Part shown: positions 10,801 to 18,288 of the stretch, in pieces
Layout: each line of letters starts with the position of its first letter
Numbering within the stretch: position 1 is the first letter of the stretch
Source: Streptomyces bathyalis
GTDB taxonomy: Bacteria; Actinomycetota; Actinomycetes; Streptomycetales; Streptomycetaceae
Length of the DNA: 64,000 nucleotides
Reading direction: 5' to 3'
NCBI RefSeq assembly: GCF_015910445.1
Contig: NZ_CP048882.1
Span: 1,736,001-1,800,000, forward strand
Position numbers and translations under genes: made by a program
The notes under the pieces: model-generated
The model's database searches: none
What the model was told of the DNA's origin: nothing
The model's input: only the letters and a program-made list of their open reading frames with translations

Positions 10801-11484
10801 CCACAGTCCGGCCGGGCGGAGCGGCACGGCGAACGCCGCATGGCGCCGGCCCGGGGCGTGCAGGGCGGTGCCCAGCACGGCCAGCACAGCGCCGGTCGCG
10901 GTGTCGAGTACGGGTGAACCCGAGGCCGGAGCGTTCAGGCGGAGGCGGGCCGCCGCGGACCCGGGCAGCGTCAGCTCCAGCGCCCCCTCCAGGTCGTGGA
11001 AGCGGTCGGTGGAGATGTAGGTGACCGTGGAGGCGCGCCCGGCCAGTTCCGCCTCGGTCCAGCCCGAGTCCCGCTGCCGCGCGCCGGCCTCCGCGCCCTC
11101 CAGGTCGCCGGCCGACTCGTCCCCCTCTGCTCCCCCGCAGTCACCGCACCCGCCGTCGTCGCTCCCCGCGTCCCCCGTGAACAGCCGTACGCGCGTGGTT
11201 CCGGCCGCCGGCCGTTCCGCGCCGATGAGAAGGGGAGCGACGCCGAGGCCCTCCGTACGGATCAGGGCGAGGTCCCATTCGGGAAGCCGGGTGATCGCGT
11301 CGGACTCGGCGAGATGGCTGCGTTCACCGCGCGCGTGCACGACGACACGGCCGAGCCCGTCCACCGCCTCATGGCTGGTGATCACCGTGCCGCTGCCGTC
11401 GGCGACGAAGCCGGTCCCGCGCGCCCGTCCCGCCAGATCGCAGATCCGCACCAGTGCCTGCTCCGCGAGCACCGCTCCCATCAC
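7900..11484 (-). CDS. Trypsin-like serine protease fused to a P-loop (STAND/NACHT-like) domain and helical repeats
   Basis: A 1194-residue protein without signal peptide or clear transmembrane helix, so probably cytoplasmic. Residues 1-230 are a chymotrypsin-fold domain with a complete triad by motif: His38 (VITSHEAV), Asp71 (EWDLAL), Ser188 (ASGSPV). A second domain has a Walker A-like GRAGSGRT at about 310-317, in which the usual Lys is Arg316, and a Walker B-like LLVLLDGPEEMP. The C-terminal 600 residues are Leu/Ala/Arg-rich helices resembling TPR/HEAT-type repeats. This protease-switch-sensor order is known from STAND proteins, some of which act in phage defence or cell death. Any such role here is inference. 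The start is GTG 11484 or ATG 11481, behind a GAGGTGG site. It lies between ribF and the acid-sugar operon, on the same strand. Confidence 0.8.
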   Translation of the reverse strand: MMGAVLAEQALVRICDLAGRARGTGFVADGSGTVITSHEAVDGLGRVVVHARGERSHLAESDAITRLPEWDLALIRTEGLGVAPLLIGAERPAAGTTRVRLFTGDAGSDDGGCGDCGGAEGDESAGDLEGAEAGARQRDSGWTEAELAGRASTVTYISTDRFHDLEGALELTLPGSAAARLRLNAPASGSPVLDTATGAVLAVLGTALHAPGRRHAAFAVPLRPAGLWEAEGQLGALLSHNGATVPGYGPDLNLAGALRLTAATVPPGLRGSAMAGSGTACAPRRIDRPEVARVLREFSESGASVTALVGRAGSGRTTELAALAAARAGDAAPAPTVWLRGAHPREGDGSVREALGRVLGPAAERHGAAMGGTAASGADVVARLARDARRPLLVLLDGPEEMPAGLARDLRRWATGTSSWLRAAGARMLIACGPEQWAELGELLPGDMLFGTGDQPGRGDAPPCVRLGDLSAPQAASARELYGLGPGDLAPADAGHPLALRMLGEIRAAQEPGPADQGGGDLDACGGSRPAPPTRDGIFSAYLALVALRIARTLSPGGSAGAVRRLAARTAGALHQAARRGLGTGQGALSRGDFEEIFPTSAGWAEAVLRDGVLEAVGEEFRFADEEFGEWLQGRHLDVDAALETLVHRRRSGDRPHGAALVPRHRIGRIVHALVLCDRVEGANALERRLRPLADAVSSDEEGEAVWWAGRLLRETLLRVPDARPYYGLLRGLAEHFVAEGRDGAGVFGPSFWRRLALPTAQRIGLLRLLLPADAPHSGTGDKGEERYLHVVGELLAAEPHAVQPLLCGWFTDRRRLAESADAGSHGDGEMPRPTVASAAQALLYTHRRQATDMTLDLLTDACHPRADELLGELAQEEPSALCRAVERWAHDDRTLRQIAAAEYGPLMARHVRSGADREHLRRAARALLRIPGGSSLHGPAALAMLLRLPHGTSGAAGADAGAPDASAERDRHLDAAVGLLATTGSAELADALVAELSDRPAPALAAFKARLCEQPGGGAHHLAEVLAAVRAADLAVPTAEVTRHHAEMRPETAGEALAAFVRGRLAHRPQGCEGIQMLIDALQRTPCAPLRAGLARALRSLGGPVTEELLGVLLLGERDPAVLEAALEAAPRRTRNATGVESHVTGETAERGPEAQPPAQPQTPKTGPGPAGAPGGGRPLGGPPQARVPCVSR

Positions 11485-11658
11485 GCACCGTCCACCTCGG
11501 CCGACCCGAACGGACCGACCGTAGAGGGAAGTTGATCAGCGGTGACAGGGGCTGCGGGGAAAGCGCCCCCGCCCGCGCCGTCGACTCACCCCGAGCGCCC
11601 GGCCGTTGGAGTGAATACCGTGGCGTGCGGGAATGGACGGCCGGTGCGCCGCCGCCTG

Positions 11659-12447
11659 CTACGCGGTCACCACTTCGCATTTCCCGCCCGCCGTGAACTC
11701 CATGACCTGATCGGGAGCAGCAGCCGCGTCCGTGACGAGCGTCCACGGACCGATGTGGCGGGCGTGGTACGGGAAGGGGCTGTCGCCCAACTTGGAGGAA
11801 TCCGCCAGCACGAGCACCTCGCGTCCGCGCTCGGCCATCAGCTCCTTCGAGTGGGCCTGTTCAAGAGTGGGGCAGGAGAGACCGTCGCGCGCGTGCAGTC
11901 CGTCCGCGCCGAGGAAGACCACGTCGGGCGTGAGCCGTCGCAGTGTCTCCTCTCCCTCGGGGCCGAGGATCGCCCCGTTCGGCCGGCGCACCCGTCCGCC
12001 GAGAACGATCAGTTCGATCCCCTGTGCCTCCGCGAGATGCCGCAGCGCGATGGTGGAGTTGGTGATGACGGTGAGCGAACCGCGCGACTGCAGCAGACGG
12101 GCCAGCCTCCCCGTCGTCGTGCCCGCGTCGATGAGGATCACGTCGCCGTCGTGGACGTGCTCGGCGGCGGCCCGCGCGATGGCCTCCTTCTGGGCGCGGT
12201 TGCCCGACTCCTTCTCGTCCAGGGTGCGTTCGGCGGCATGGCCGCCCGCGACGGCGCCTCCGTAGGTGCGGTGGATGTGCCCGTCCCCGGCCAGCTGCTG
12301 GAGGTCACGGCGGACCGTGGAGACGGAGATCCCGAAGCGGGCGGCGAGTTCGGTTATCTCGCCGTTGCCCGCGAGCACCTCCCGCAGGATGTCGTCGCGG
12401 CGGCGCGCGGTGCCTCGGCGGGGCGCGCGGGGACGGGCAGTGCTCAT
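11659..12447 (-). CDS. DeoR-family transcriptional regulator of the acid-sugar operon
   Basis: A 262-residue DeoR/GlpR-type repressor. The N-terminal helix-turn-helix reads EITELAARFGISVSTVRRDLQ, and the C-terminal sugar-phosphate isomerase-like sensor domain has LIDAGTTTGRLA and ITNSTIALRHLAE, the usual DeoRC ligand-site phrases. The start chosen is the ATG at 12447, seven bases after the last base of the MFS stop codon at 12452-12454, with GGAGGAAGGA inside the end of the MFS gene as ribosome site. An upstream in-frame start at 12471 would overlap the MFS gene. It is last in an apparent four-gene operon and probably senses a phosphorylated acid-sugar intermediate. Confidence 0.9.
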   Translation of the reverse strand: MSTARPRAPRRGTARRRDDILREVLAGNGEITELAARFGISVSTVRRDLQQLAGDGHIHRTYGGAVAGGHAAERTLDEKESGNRAQKEAIARAAAEHVHDGDVILIDAGTTTGRLARLLQSRGSLTVITNSTIALRHLAEAQGIELIVLGGRVRRPNGAILGPEGEETLRRLTPDVVFLGADGLHARDGLSCPTLEQAHSKELMAERGREVLVLADSSKLGDSPFPYHARHIGPWTLVTDAAAAPDQVMEFTAGGKCEVVTA

Positions 12448-12451
12448 CCGC

Positions 12452-13831
12452 TCATCGTCCTTCCTCCGCAAGGGACTTCACCATGCGCGACTCCTCGGCC
12501 GCCCGATCCTCGGCATCCGGCCCGGCGGCGGGCGCCGCCGTGACCGCCTCCGCGGACGGACGCAACCCGGTGAGCACCAGCACCACGGCCACGGCGAGGA
12601 ACCCGGCGAGGACGCCGAAGCCGGTCACGCTCGTCCCCGTGCTGTCCGTGAGCCAGCCCACCAGGTAGGGACCGACGTAACCCCCCAGGTTGCCAAGGGC
12701 GTTGATGAGACCCATGGCGACGGCCACCACCTCGATCCGCAGCACCCCGCCGGGGATCGCCCAGAAAGGCCCGTACGGTGCGTAGAGCGCGCCCGCGGTG
12801 ACGCAGAGCAGCACCATCCCCAGGACGCCGCCCTGCACGATCTGCCCGAGCAGCAGCGCGGCGATCGCGACGACGAGCGGCACGGCGACGGCCTGCCGAC
12901 GCTTCCCGGTGCGGTCCGACCATGCCGCGTTGGCGACCATGACGATGAGAGCCACCGTGAACGGGATCGCGCTGAGGAGACCCACCTGCGTCGACGAACC
13001 GTCGTGCGTGAGCGTCTTGATGACGGACGGCAGCCACAGCGTGAAGCCGTAGAAGCCGGTGATCCAGAAGAAGTAGATCGCGATCAGGACGAGCACGGAC
13101 CTCTGCTTGATGGCGTCCATGTAGGAGCCGGAACCCGAGGCGGGCTTGGCCGCCTCGTCCGCCGCCAGCGACCGCTCGACGTACTCGGACTCGGTGCGCG
13201 AGATCCAGCGTGCCTGCGACGGGTGGTCGGCCACCGCGAACCACCACACCACGGCCCAGATCAGCGGCGGGAAGCCCTGAAGCACCAGCACCCAGCGCCA
13301 GTCGGTGTGGTCCAGCATCAGCCCGGAGAGCGGGGCCATGATGATGGACGAGATCGGCAGGCAGGCCATCCACAGGGCGTTGGCACGCGCACGCTCGCGC
13401 AGCGGGAACCAGGACGCCAGCAGGATGAGCACGGCGGGCCACACACCGCCCTCGAACAGGCCGAGGACGAACCGGGCGACGTAGAACTGCTCCTTGGTCT
13501 GCACGAGCCCGCAGGCCATGGCGGCGACGCCCCACGCGATCATCAGGATCATCACGGTCTTACGGGCGCTCCAGCGCTGCGCCAGGATCGCGCCGGGGAT
13601 CTGGAGGAAGACGTAGCCCAGGAAGAAGATTCCGGTGACCATGCCCTCGTCGGCGGCCGACAGGCTCAGGTCACCGTCCATGTAGGGCAGGATCACCGAG
13701 ACGTTGCTGCGGTCCAGGAACGCCAGCATGTACATCACCACGGCCACGGGGATGACGTACGTCCAGCGCTTCGCCGGTATCGGCGTTCCCGTTGCGGATC
13801 CTTCTCCGGCCGGGGGTGTTGCGGGTGTCAT
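12452..13831 (-). CDS. MFS transporter, anion:cation symporter (ACS) type
   Basis: A 459-residue, twelve-helix major facilitator. The start region (KRWTYVIPVAVVMYMLAFLDRSNV), with an Asp-Arg-Ser-Asn after the first helix, is typical of the ACS family that carries tartrate, galactarate, phthalate and similar organic anions. LASWFPLRERARANALWMA is a further family phrase. The ATG at 13831 is preferred over a TTG at 13843 because GGAG lies about seven bases before it. Its position between a PdxA-type dehydrogenase and a DeoR regulator, in an operon opened by a DUF1537 kinase, suggests uptake of a four-carbon sugar acid such as threonate or erythronate. The exact substrate cannot be read from sequence. 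Confidence 0.88.
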   Translation of the reverse strand: MTPATPPAGEGSATGTPIPAKRWTYVIPVAVVMYMLAFLDRSNVSVILPYMDGDLSLSAADEGMVTGIFFLGYVFLQIPGAILAQRWSARKTVMILMIAWGVAAMACGLVQTKEQFYVARFVLGLFEGGVWPAVLILLASWFPLRERARANALWMACLPISSIIMAPLSGLMLDHTDWRWVLVLQGFPPLIWAVVWWFAVADHPSQARWISRTESEYVERSLAADEAAKPASGSGSYMDAIKQRSVLVLIAIYFFWITGFYGFTLWLPSVIKTLTHDGSSTQVGLLSAIPFTVALIVMVANAAWSDRTGKRRQAVAVPLVVAIAALLLGQIVQGGVLGMVLLCVTAGALYAPYGPFWAIPGGVLRIEVVAVAMGLINALGNLGGYVGPYLVGWLTDSTGTSVTGFGVLAGFLAVAVVLVLTGLRPSAEAVTAAPAAGPDAEDRAAEESRMVKSLAEEGR

Positions 13832-13877
13832 GTGGTGCTCCAACTGACGTGCTCGATCAGGGAATCCGGTCCGGCGG

Positions 13878-14909
13878 TCAGGCTGCGCCGCCGTAGGTCG
13901 CCCTGATGCGTTCGGCCGAGCTGCTGAAGTCGACGCCTGCGCGGAAGGCGGCGGCCATGGTGCCCGGCGAGGCCTTGCCGGTTCCGGCGATGTCGAAGGC
14001 CGTTCCGTGGTCCACCGAGGTGCGGAGGATCGGCAGGCCCACGGTCACCGAGACCGTTCCGTCGAAGTCGACGGTCTTGGCGGGGATGTGCCCCTGGTCG
14101 TGGAAGTGCGAGAGCACGCCGTCGAAGCGGCCCTGCAGCCCCTGGTGGAAGACGGAGTCGGCCGGGATCGGGCCGACGACGTCGAGTCCCTCGGCCGCGG
14201 TCCTCTCGACGGCCGGCCGCAGCGCGACGATCTCCTCGTCCCCGAAGTGCCCGTTCTCGCCGCCGTGCGGGTTGATGGCCGCGACACCGAGCCGCGGTTC
14301 GTCGTGGCCGAAGACCCGCAGGGCAGTGACGGCGTGGCGGATGCTGGCGCTCACGCGCTCCTCGTCGATCTGGTCGAGCGCCTTGCGCAGGGAGACGTGC
14401 CGCGTCGTGAAGAAGATCTTCAGCCCGCGGACGACGAACATCGTGTCGAAGTGCGCGGCGCCGGTCAGTTCGCCGAGCATCTCGGTGTGGCCGAGGTGTT
14501 CGGCTCCCGCGGCCCACACCGCCTCCTTGTTGATGGGTGCGGTGACGATCCCGTCGACCTCGCGCGCCATCGCGGCGGCGGTGGCGGCCTCGATGGCGGC
14601 CACGGCCGAACGGCCCGCCACGGCGCTGACCTTGCCCCACTCCAGGTCGTCGCCGGCGATGCCCAGGTCAAGGACGTCGATGGTGCCGGGCGCGAAGCGG
14701 GCCTCCGCGACCGAACCGACCGCGTTCACCTGGACGTCCAGCCCGCACACCTTGACGGCCCTGCGCAGCACGGCGGCGTCTCCGACGGCGATGCCGTGCG
14801 CGAGGCCCGCGGTCTGCGGGTCGGCGAGGGTACGGGCGGTGATCTCGGGCCCGATGCCAGCGGGGTCGCCGAGGGTGACGGCGAGAACGGGAAGCCGGCG
14901 GCTGGTCAT
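13878..14909 (-). CDS. pdxA2: PdxA-family 4-phosphate dehydrogenase (probably catabolic PdxA2)
   Basis: A 343-residue protein with PdxA hallmarks: VTLGDPAGIGPEI near the N-terminus, HLGHTEML, INPHGGENGHFG and SHFHDQGHIPAK, which supply the metal-binding histidines. PdxA proper oxidises 4-phosphohydroxy-L-threonine in pyridoxal phosphate synthesis. The PdxA2 branch oxidises D-threonate 4-phosphate in acid-sugar catabolism together with a DUF1537 kinase. Streptomyces generally make PLP by the PdxST route, and this gene overlaps the DUF1537 kinase gene by four bases (ATGA), so the catabolic role is much more likely. The substrate stereochemistry (threonate or erythronate) is open. Confidence 0.88.
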   Translation of the reverse strand: MTSRRLPVLAVTLGDPAGIGPEITARTLADPQTAGLAHGIAVGDAAVLRRAVKVCGLDVQVNAVGSVAEARFAPGTIDVLDLGIAGDDLEWGKVSAVAGRSAVAAIEAATAAAMAREVDGIVTAPINKEAVWAAGAEHLGHTEMLGELTGAAHFDTMFVVRGLKIFFTTRHVSLRKALDQIDEERVSASIRHAVTALRVFGHDEPRLGVAAINPHGGENGHFGDEEIVALRPAVERTAAEGLDVVGPIPADSVFHQGLQGRFDGVLSHFHDQGHIPAKTVDFDGTVSVTVGLPILRTSVDHGTAFDIAGTGKASPGTMAAAFRAGVDFSSSAERIRATYGGAA

Positions 14910-16282
14910 GAGGAAACCTCTTCTGCTCTGCGGTGGTTGGAACCCGATGTGGAGTTGTGGGGCGTGCCGGAACCGTCCGGGTCGGCGTCCGGGTCACCGG
15001 AAGGTCCGGGTCGCCCGGGAGTTCCGGGAGCCCGGGGAGCGCCGCGCGTGTGCATGGCACGCAACCGCTCCAGGCAGGCCACGGCGGCGTCGGGGCCGCC
15101 GATGAGTCCGCCTTTCGTGGCGAAGGGCAGACCACTGTGCGGCCCGCCGGCCAGATGGCCCGCCACGGCGAGCGGCAGCACCTCCGCCTCGATGGCGAAG
15201 CCCTCGGCACCGAGCGCGCCGGTGACGGCGGCGGCGACGTCACCGCCGGAGGTGTAGAGACCGCCCGGGTTCAGAGCGTCGACGGCATGCACGGCGACCT
15301 CGGCGAGGCAGCGCAGGATGCGCTCCGCCGCGGCGGGATCGCGAACGGCAGTCGGCGCGACCCGCACACCGAGCACCCCCGCCCCGGAATCGGCCGCGGC
15401 CTGCAACTCGCCCACGATCCGCTGCGGATCGGGCGCCGGGTCGTCCGGGTCCATCAGGACGTAGTGCGCGCCGAGCGCCTTCTCGGTCCTGGCGATCTGC
15501 TCGTTCGTGGCCTCCGTGACGCTGCCGACGATCGCGAGGACGCGGGGCGCGGCGCCCGCCGGGCGGATGCCCAGCTCCGCCGCGAGGGCCGCTCCGAACG
15601 GGCCGGAGTCCAGGGAGATCCAGCGCGTTCCGTCCTCGGCGGTGAGCCGGGCGGCCGCGGCCGCGACGGTACGCAGATGCTCGTTGTCGGTGGCGTCGCA
15701 GACCAGCACGCGGGCCGGCTGCCGCAAGGCCTCAAGCACCCGGTCGGGGCCGTCCTCGACGACGTCGAGCGGGACTTCGGCGGTGGTCAGCGCGCTCTGC
15801 TCCCCGATGACGGAGGTGATGCGGGAGTGCCGCACCGAGTTGAACAGGTCCTGGGCGACGGGCGTCCGGGTCAGCGGAACGCCGTCCACGAGGTGGATGC
15901 CGCCCACCGTCGTTCGCCCGGCGTCGGGAAAGGCGGGAACCGCCAGCACGCGTACGGGCGTTGACGCGTCGCCCACGGTGACCGCGTCGACGACGGCGTC
16001 CAGTTCGCGGCCGGGGTTGCCGCGCAGCGTGGTGTCGACGCGCTTGACGACGAGGCCGTCGCCGGCCGCCGCGGTGACCGCGGCGTGCACGGCGTCGTAG
16101 CTCTCCGCCTGCGTGAAGCGGCGGGACCCGGTGTTGACCACGAGGACGTCGACGGCGTCGGCGTACCGCGGCACCTGTTCGAGGTCGCTGACGGTGACCG
16201 TGTGCAGACCCTGACGCGCGAAGAGGGCGCCGGTGGCGTTGCTGCCGGTGAGGTCGTCGGCGACCACGAGTATCTGCGCCAC
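14906..16282 (-). CDS. Four-carbon acid-sugar kinase (DUF1537/OtnK family)
   Basis: A 458-residue kinase, the first gene of the operon. The N-terminal domain has VVADDLTGSNATG at about residues 6-18, the family's acid-sugar-binding motif, and the C-terminal domain has the glycine-rich NPGGLYTSGGDVAAAV nucleotide-site phrase. The family phosphorylates threonate, erythronate or 3-oxo-tetronate. The GTG at 16282 is preferred over an in-frame ATG at 16396 because GGAGG lies six bases before it and the extra 38 residues have no family resemblance. Coupled to pdxA2, MFS and deoR, this is a complete uptake-phosphorylation-oxidation-regulation set; the decarboxylated product would be a triose phosphate. 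Confidence 0.88.
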   Translation of the reverse strand: MAQILVVADDLTGSNATGALFARQGLHTVTVSDLEQVPRYADAVDVLVVNTGSRRFTQAESYDAVHAAVTAAAGDGLVVKRVDTTLRGNPGRELDAVVDAVTVGDASTPVRVLAVPAFPDAGRTTVGGIHLVDGVPLTRTPVAQDLFNSVRHSRITSVIGEQSALTTAEVPLDVVEDGPDRVLEALRQPARVLVCDATDNEHLRTVAAAAARLTAEDGTRWISLDSGPFGAALAAELGIRPAGAAPRVLAIVGSVTEATNEQIARTEKALGAHYVLMDPDDPAPDPQRIVGELQAAADSGAGVLGVRVAPTAVRDPAAAERILRCLAEVAVHAVDALNPGGLYTSGGDVAAAVTGALGAEGFAIEAEVLPLAVAGHLAGGPHSGLPFATKGGLIGGPDAAVACLERLRAMHTRGAPRAPGTPGRPGPSGDPDADPDGSGTPHNSTSGSNHRRAEEVSS

Positions 16283-16326
16283 GATGCCCTCCAGGCCGGC
16301 CCCGGCCTCGCTACTTGACTGATTCA

Positions 16327-16342
16327 CGCAGTATTTCCTGCG
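16327..16342. promoter_or_regulatory. Candidate operator of the acid-sugar operon
   Basis: A perfect 5-base inverted repeat with a 6-base spacer (CGCAG at 16327-16331, CTGCG at 16338-16342) lies 45 bases before the kinase start. On the minus strand a perfect -35 hexamer TTGACA is at 16387-16382, but the -10 is weak. This position suits DeoR repression; it is inferred from position only. Confidence 0.4.
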
Positions 16343-16471
16343 CGTTTCGCTCAGCCAAGCTTCGTCTCCGCACATTGCGCCTGTCAAGAGGTGCAAGAAG
16401 ACGAGGTGGAAGGGTTTTCGCGCGAACCGCGCAACTTCGGGAGCGGTGGCTGCCTTTTCGGAGCGCCGTGG

Positions 16472-17425
16472 CTACTGCTGGACGAACACCGCGAGGCTCT
16501 TCGCGCGGCCCTGGCGGTCCTCGACGAGCGCCACCAGTTCGCCCTCGGGACCGAAGACCGCGACGGGCACAGGGCCTTCGGCCCTCCCCTGCGCCGACTC
16601 CGGTGCCGGCATGCGCAGTTGCACGCCGTTGCCGAGCATCCTTGCCTGTTCCGCGTCGACGTCCCAGCGCGGGAAGGCCGCGGCGGCGGCGTCCGCGAGG
16701 GGCAGCAACGCCGGCCCTGCGCCGCTGTCCGTCTCGTTCTGCAGCGCCTCCAGGGAGCGGGCCTCCTCCAGCCGGTAGGGCCCCACGCGCGTGCGGCGCA
16801 GCGCCGTCAAGTGCCCGCCCGTACCGAGGGATTCGCCCAGATCGCGCGCCAGCGCCCGCACATAGGTGCCGGACGAGCACACGACCGAGACCACCAGATC
16901 GGTGACTTCGGTGCCGTCCTCGGCCCGTTCACCGCGGCGCACCTCGTGCACGTCGAACGCGGAGACGGTGATGTCGCGGGCGGCGAGTTCCACCTCCTCA
17001 CCCTCGCGCACGCGCTGATAGGAGCGCTTGCCGTCGACCTTCACCGCGCTCACCTTCGACGGCACCTGGCGGATGCGCCCGGTGAGCTTGCCGACGGCCG
17101 CCTCGAGCGCCTCGCCCGTGATGCCGGAGGCGCCGCGCGCGGCGGTCACCTCGCCCTCGGCGTCGTCGGTGACCGTGCTCTGCCCGAGCCGGACCGTCGC
17201 GACGTACTCCTTCTCCGTCAGGGCGAGATGACCGAGCAGCCGTGTGGTCTTCCCGGTGCCGATGACGAGCACGCCGGTGGCCATCGGGTCCAGCGTGCCC
17301 GCATGCCCGACGCGCCGCGTGCGGGCCATGCCGCGCAGCTTCGCGACGACGTCGTGCGACGTGAATCCGGCGGGCTTGTCGACGACGACGAGCCCGCCGG
17401 GATCCTGGTCCTTCTTACGTGCCAC
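16472..17425 (-). CDS. truB: tRNA pseudouridine55 synthase TruB
   Basis: TruB converts U55 of tRNAs to pseudouridine. The 317-residue product starts [23 protein letters not shown] (GTG at 17425) and has [14 protein letters not shown], which contains the catalytic Asp, near residue 40. The C-terminal end carries the small PUA-like extension seen in actinobacteria. It is the last gene of the nusA-infB operon, three bases after rbfA. A small stem GCGCG-AAC-CGCGC at 16420-16432 downstream may be a weak terminator. Confidence 0.95.
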   Translation of the reverse strand: MARKKDQDPGGLVVVDKPAGFTSHDVVAKLRGMARTRRVGHAGTLDPMATGVLVIGTGKTTRLLGHLALTEKEYVATVRLGQSTVTDDAEGEVTAARGASGITGEALEAAVGKLTGRIRQVPSKVSAVKVDGKRSYQRVREGEEVELAARDITVSAFDVHEVRRGERAEDGTEVTDLVVSVVCSSGTYVRALARDLGESLGTGGHLTALRRTRVGPYRLEEARSLEALQNETDSGAGPALLPLADAAAAAFPRWDVDAEQARMLGNGVQLRMPAPESAQGRAEGPVPVAVFGPEGELVALVEDRQGRAKSLAVFVQQ

Positions 17426-17428
17426 AGC

Positions 17429-17875
17429 TCATTCGTCCTCGGCCTGCTCGTCCTCGCCCGGCTTGCGGTAGGGGTCCGCCCCACCCGCGTAGTCCGCACC
17501 GGAGGAGGCCTTGCGGACCTCCTCGTCCGACGCCTTCGCCCGCGCGAGGAGGTCGTCGATCGTGCGGGCGTTCTCCGGGAGGGCGTCCGCGACGAAACTC
17601 AGGCTGGGAGTGTGCTTCACGCCCGCTGCCGCACCGACAGCCGTGCGCAGCACGCCCTTTGCGCTCTCCAGCCCGGCGGCAGCCGCCTTGCGGTCCTCGT
17701 CGTCGCCGTAGACGGTGTAGAACACCGTCGCCTCCCGCAGGTCCCCGGTGACCCGGGTGTCCGTGACGGTCACATGTGTGCCGAGCCGCGGGTCCTTGAT
17801 CCCCCGGTGCAGCTTCTCCGCGACCACCTCACGGATGAGGTCGGCAAGCCTCTTCGCCCGTGCATTGTCGGCCAC
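17429..17875 (-). CDS. rbfA: 30S ribosome-binding factor RbfA
   Basis: RbfA helps mature the 30S subunit and the 5' end of 16S rRNA. The 148-residue product starts [22 protein letters not shown] (GTG at 17875) and has [19 protein letters not shown], the KH-type core sequence. Length and position between the DUF503 gene and truB are standard. The acidic C-terminal tail (GEDEQAEDE) is a usual actinobacterial extension. GAGGAG lies just before the start. Confidence 0.95.
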   Translation of the reverse strand: MADNARAKRLADLIREVVAEKLHRGIKDPRLGTHVTVTDTRVTGDLREATVFYTVYGDDEDRKAAAAGLESAKGVLRTAVGAAAGVKHTPSLSFVADALPENARTIDDLLARAKASDEEVRKASSGADYAGGADPYRKPGEDEQAEDE

Positions 17876-17890
17876 TGGTCCGTCTCCTCG

Positions 17891-18187
17891 CTAATCGTCT
17901 TCTTCTCCGTGGAAGCGCCGCCTCACCGACAGCAGTTCCACTTCCGGGCGTGCGGCGACGAGCCGCTCGCACCGGTCCAGCACATCCGACACGTGTGCCG
18001 CGTCCCCCGAGACCGTCGCCAGACCGATCCTGGTGCGGCGGTAGAGATCCTGCTCCGCGACCTCCGCCACGCTCACCGCGTACTTGCGCTGCAGTTCGGC
18101 GACGATCGGGCGGACGACGGAGCGCTTCTGCTTCAGCGAACGGACGTCGCCCAGCAGCAGGTCGATGGAAAGAGTCCCGACATACAC
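17891..18187 (-). CDS. DUF503 (YlxP-like) protein
   Basis: A 98-residue protein, MYVGTLSIDLLLGDVRSLKQKRSVV (GTG start at 18187), which matches the DUF503 family. It almost always lies between infB and rbfA in Gram-positive bacteria. Its length suits the whole family domain, and the phrase LKQKRSVVRPIVAELQRKY is the conserved core. Its molecular role is not established; the context suggests ribosome assembly or translation. The ribosome site is weak, so expression may depend on the upstream infB message. Confidence 0.88.
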   Translation of the reverse strand: MYVGTLSIDLLLGDVRSLKQKRSVVRPIVAELQRKYAVSVAEVAEQDLYRRTRIGLATVSGDAAHVSDVLDRCERLVAARPEVELLSVRRRFHGEEDD

Positions 18188-18209
18188 CCGGAGATCGTAG
18201 AAGATGCCG

Positions 18210-18251
18210 CCGGGGCCGATCGACGGAGTTTCCTCCGCCGACCGGCCCCGG
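18210..18251 (-). terminator. Hairpin between infB and the DUF503 gene
   Basis: CCGGGGCCG at 18210-18218 pairs with CGGCCCCGG at 18243-18251, with an inner GGAG/CTCC stem. It lies in the 101-base gap after infB, inside the operon, so it may attenuate or stabilise rather than fully terminate. Confidence 0.6.
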
Positions 18252-18288
18252 ACCGGCTCGACTCGCCTGCTGCGGCGCCGCGGCAGCG

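Noticed and set aside
13878..14909. PdxA as a vitamin B6 biosynthesis gene
   Set aside because: It overlaps a DUF1537 kinase gene and sits with a permease and DeoR regulator, which matches the catabolic PdxA2 pattern; Streptomyces generally use PdxST for PLP.
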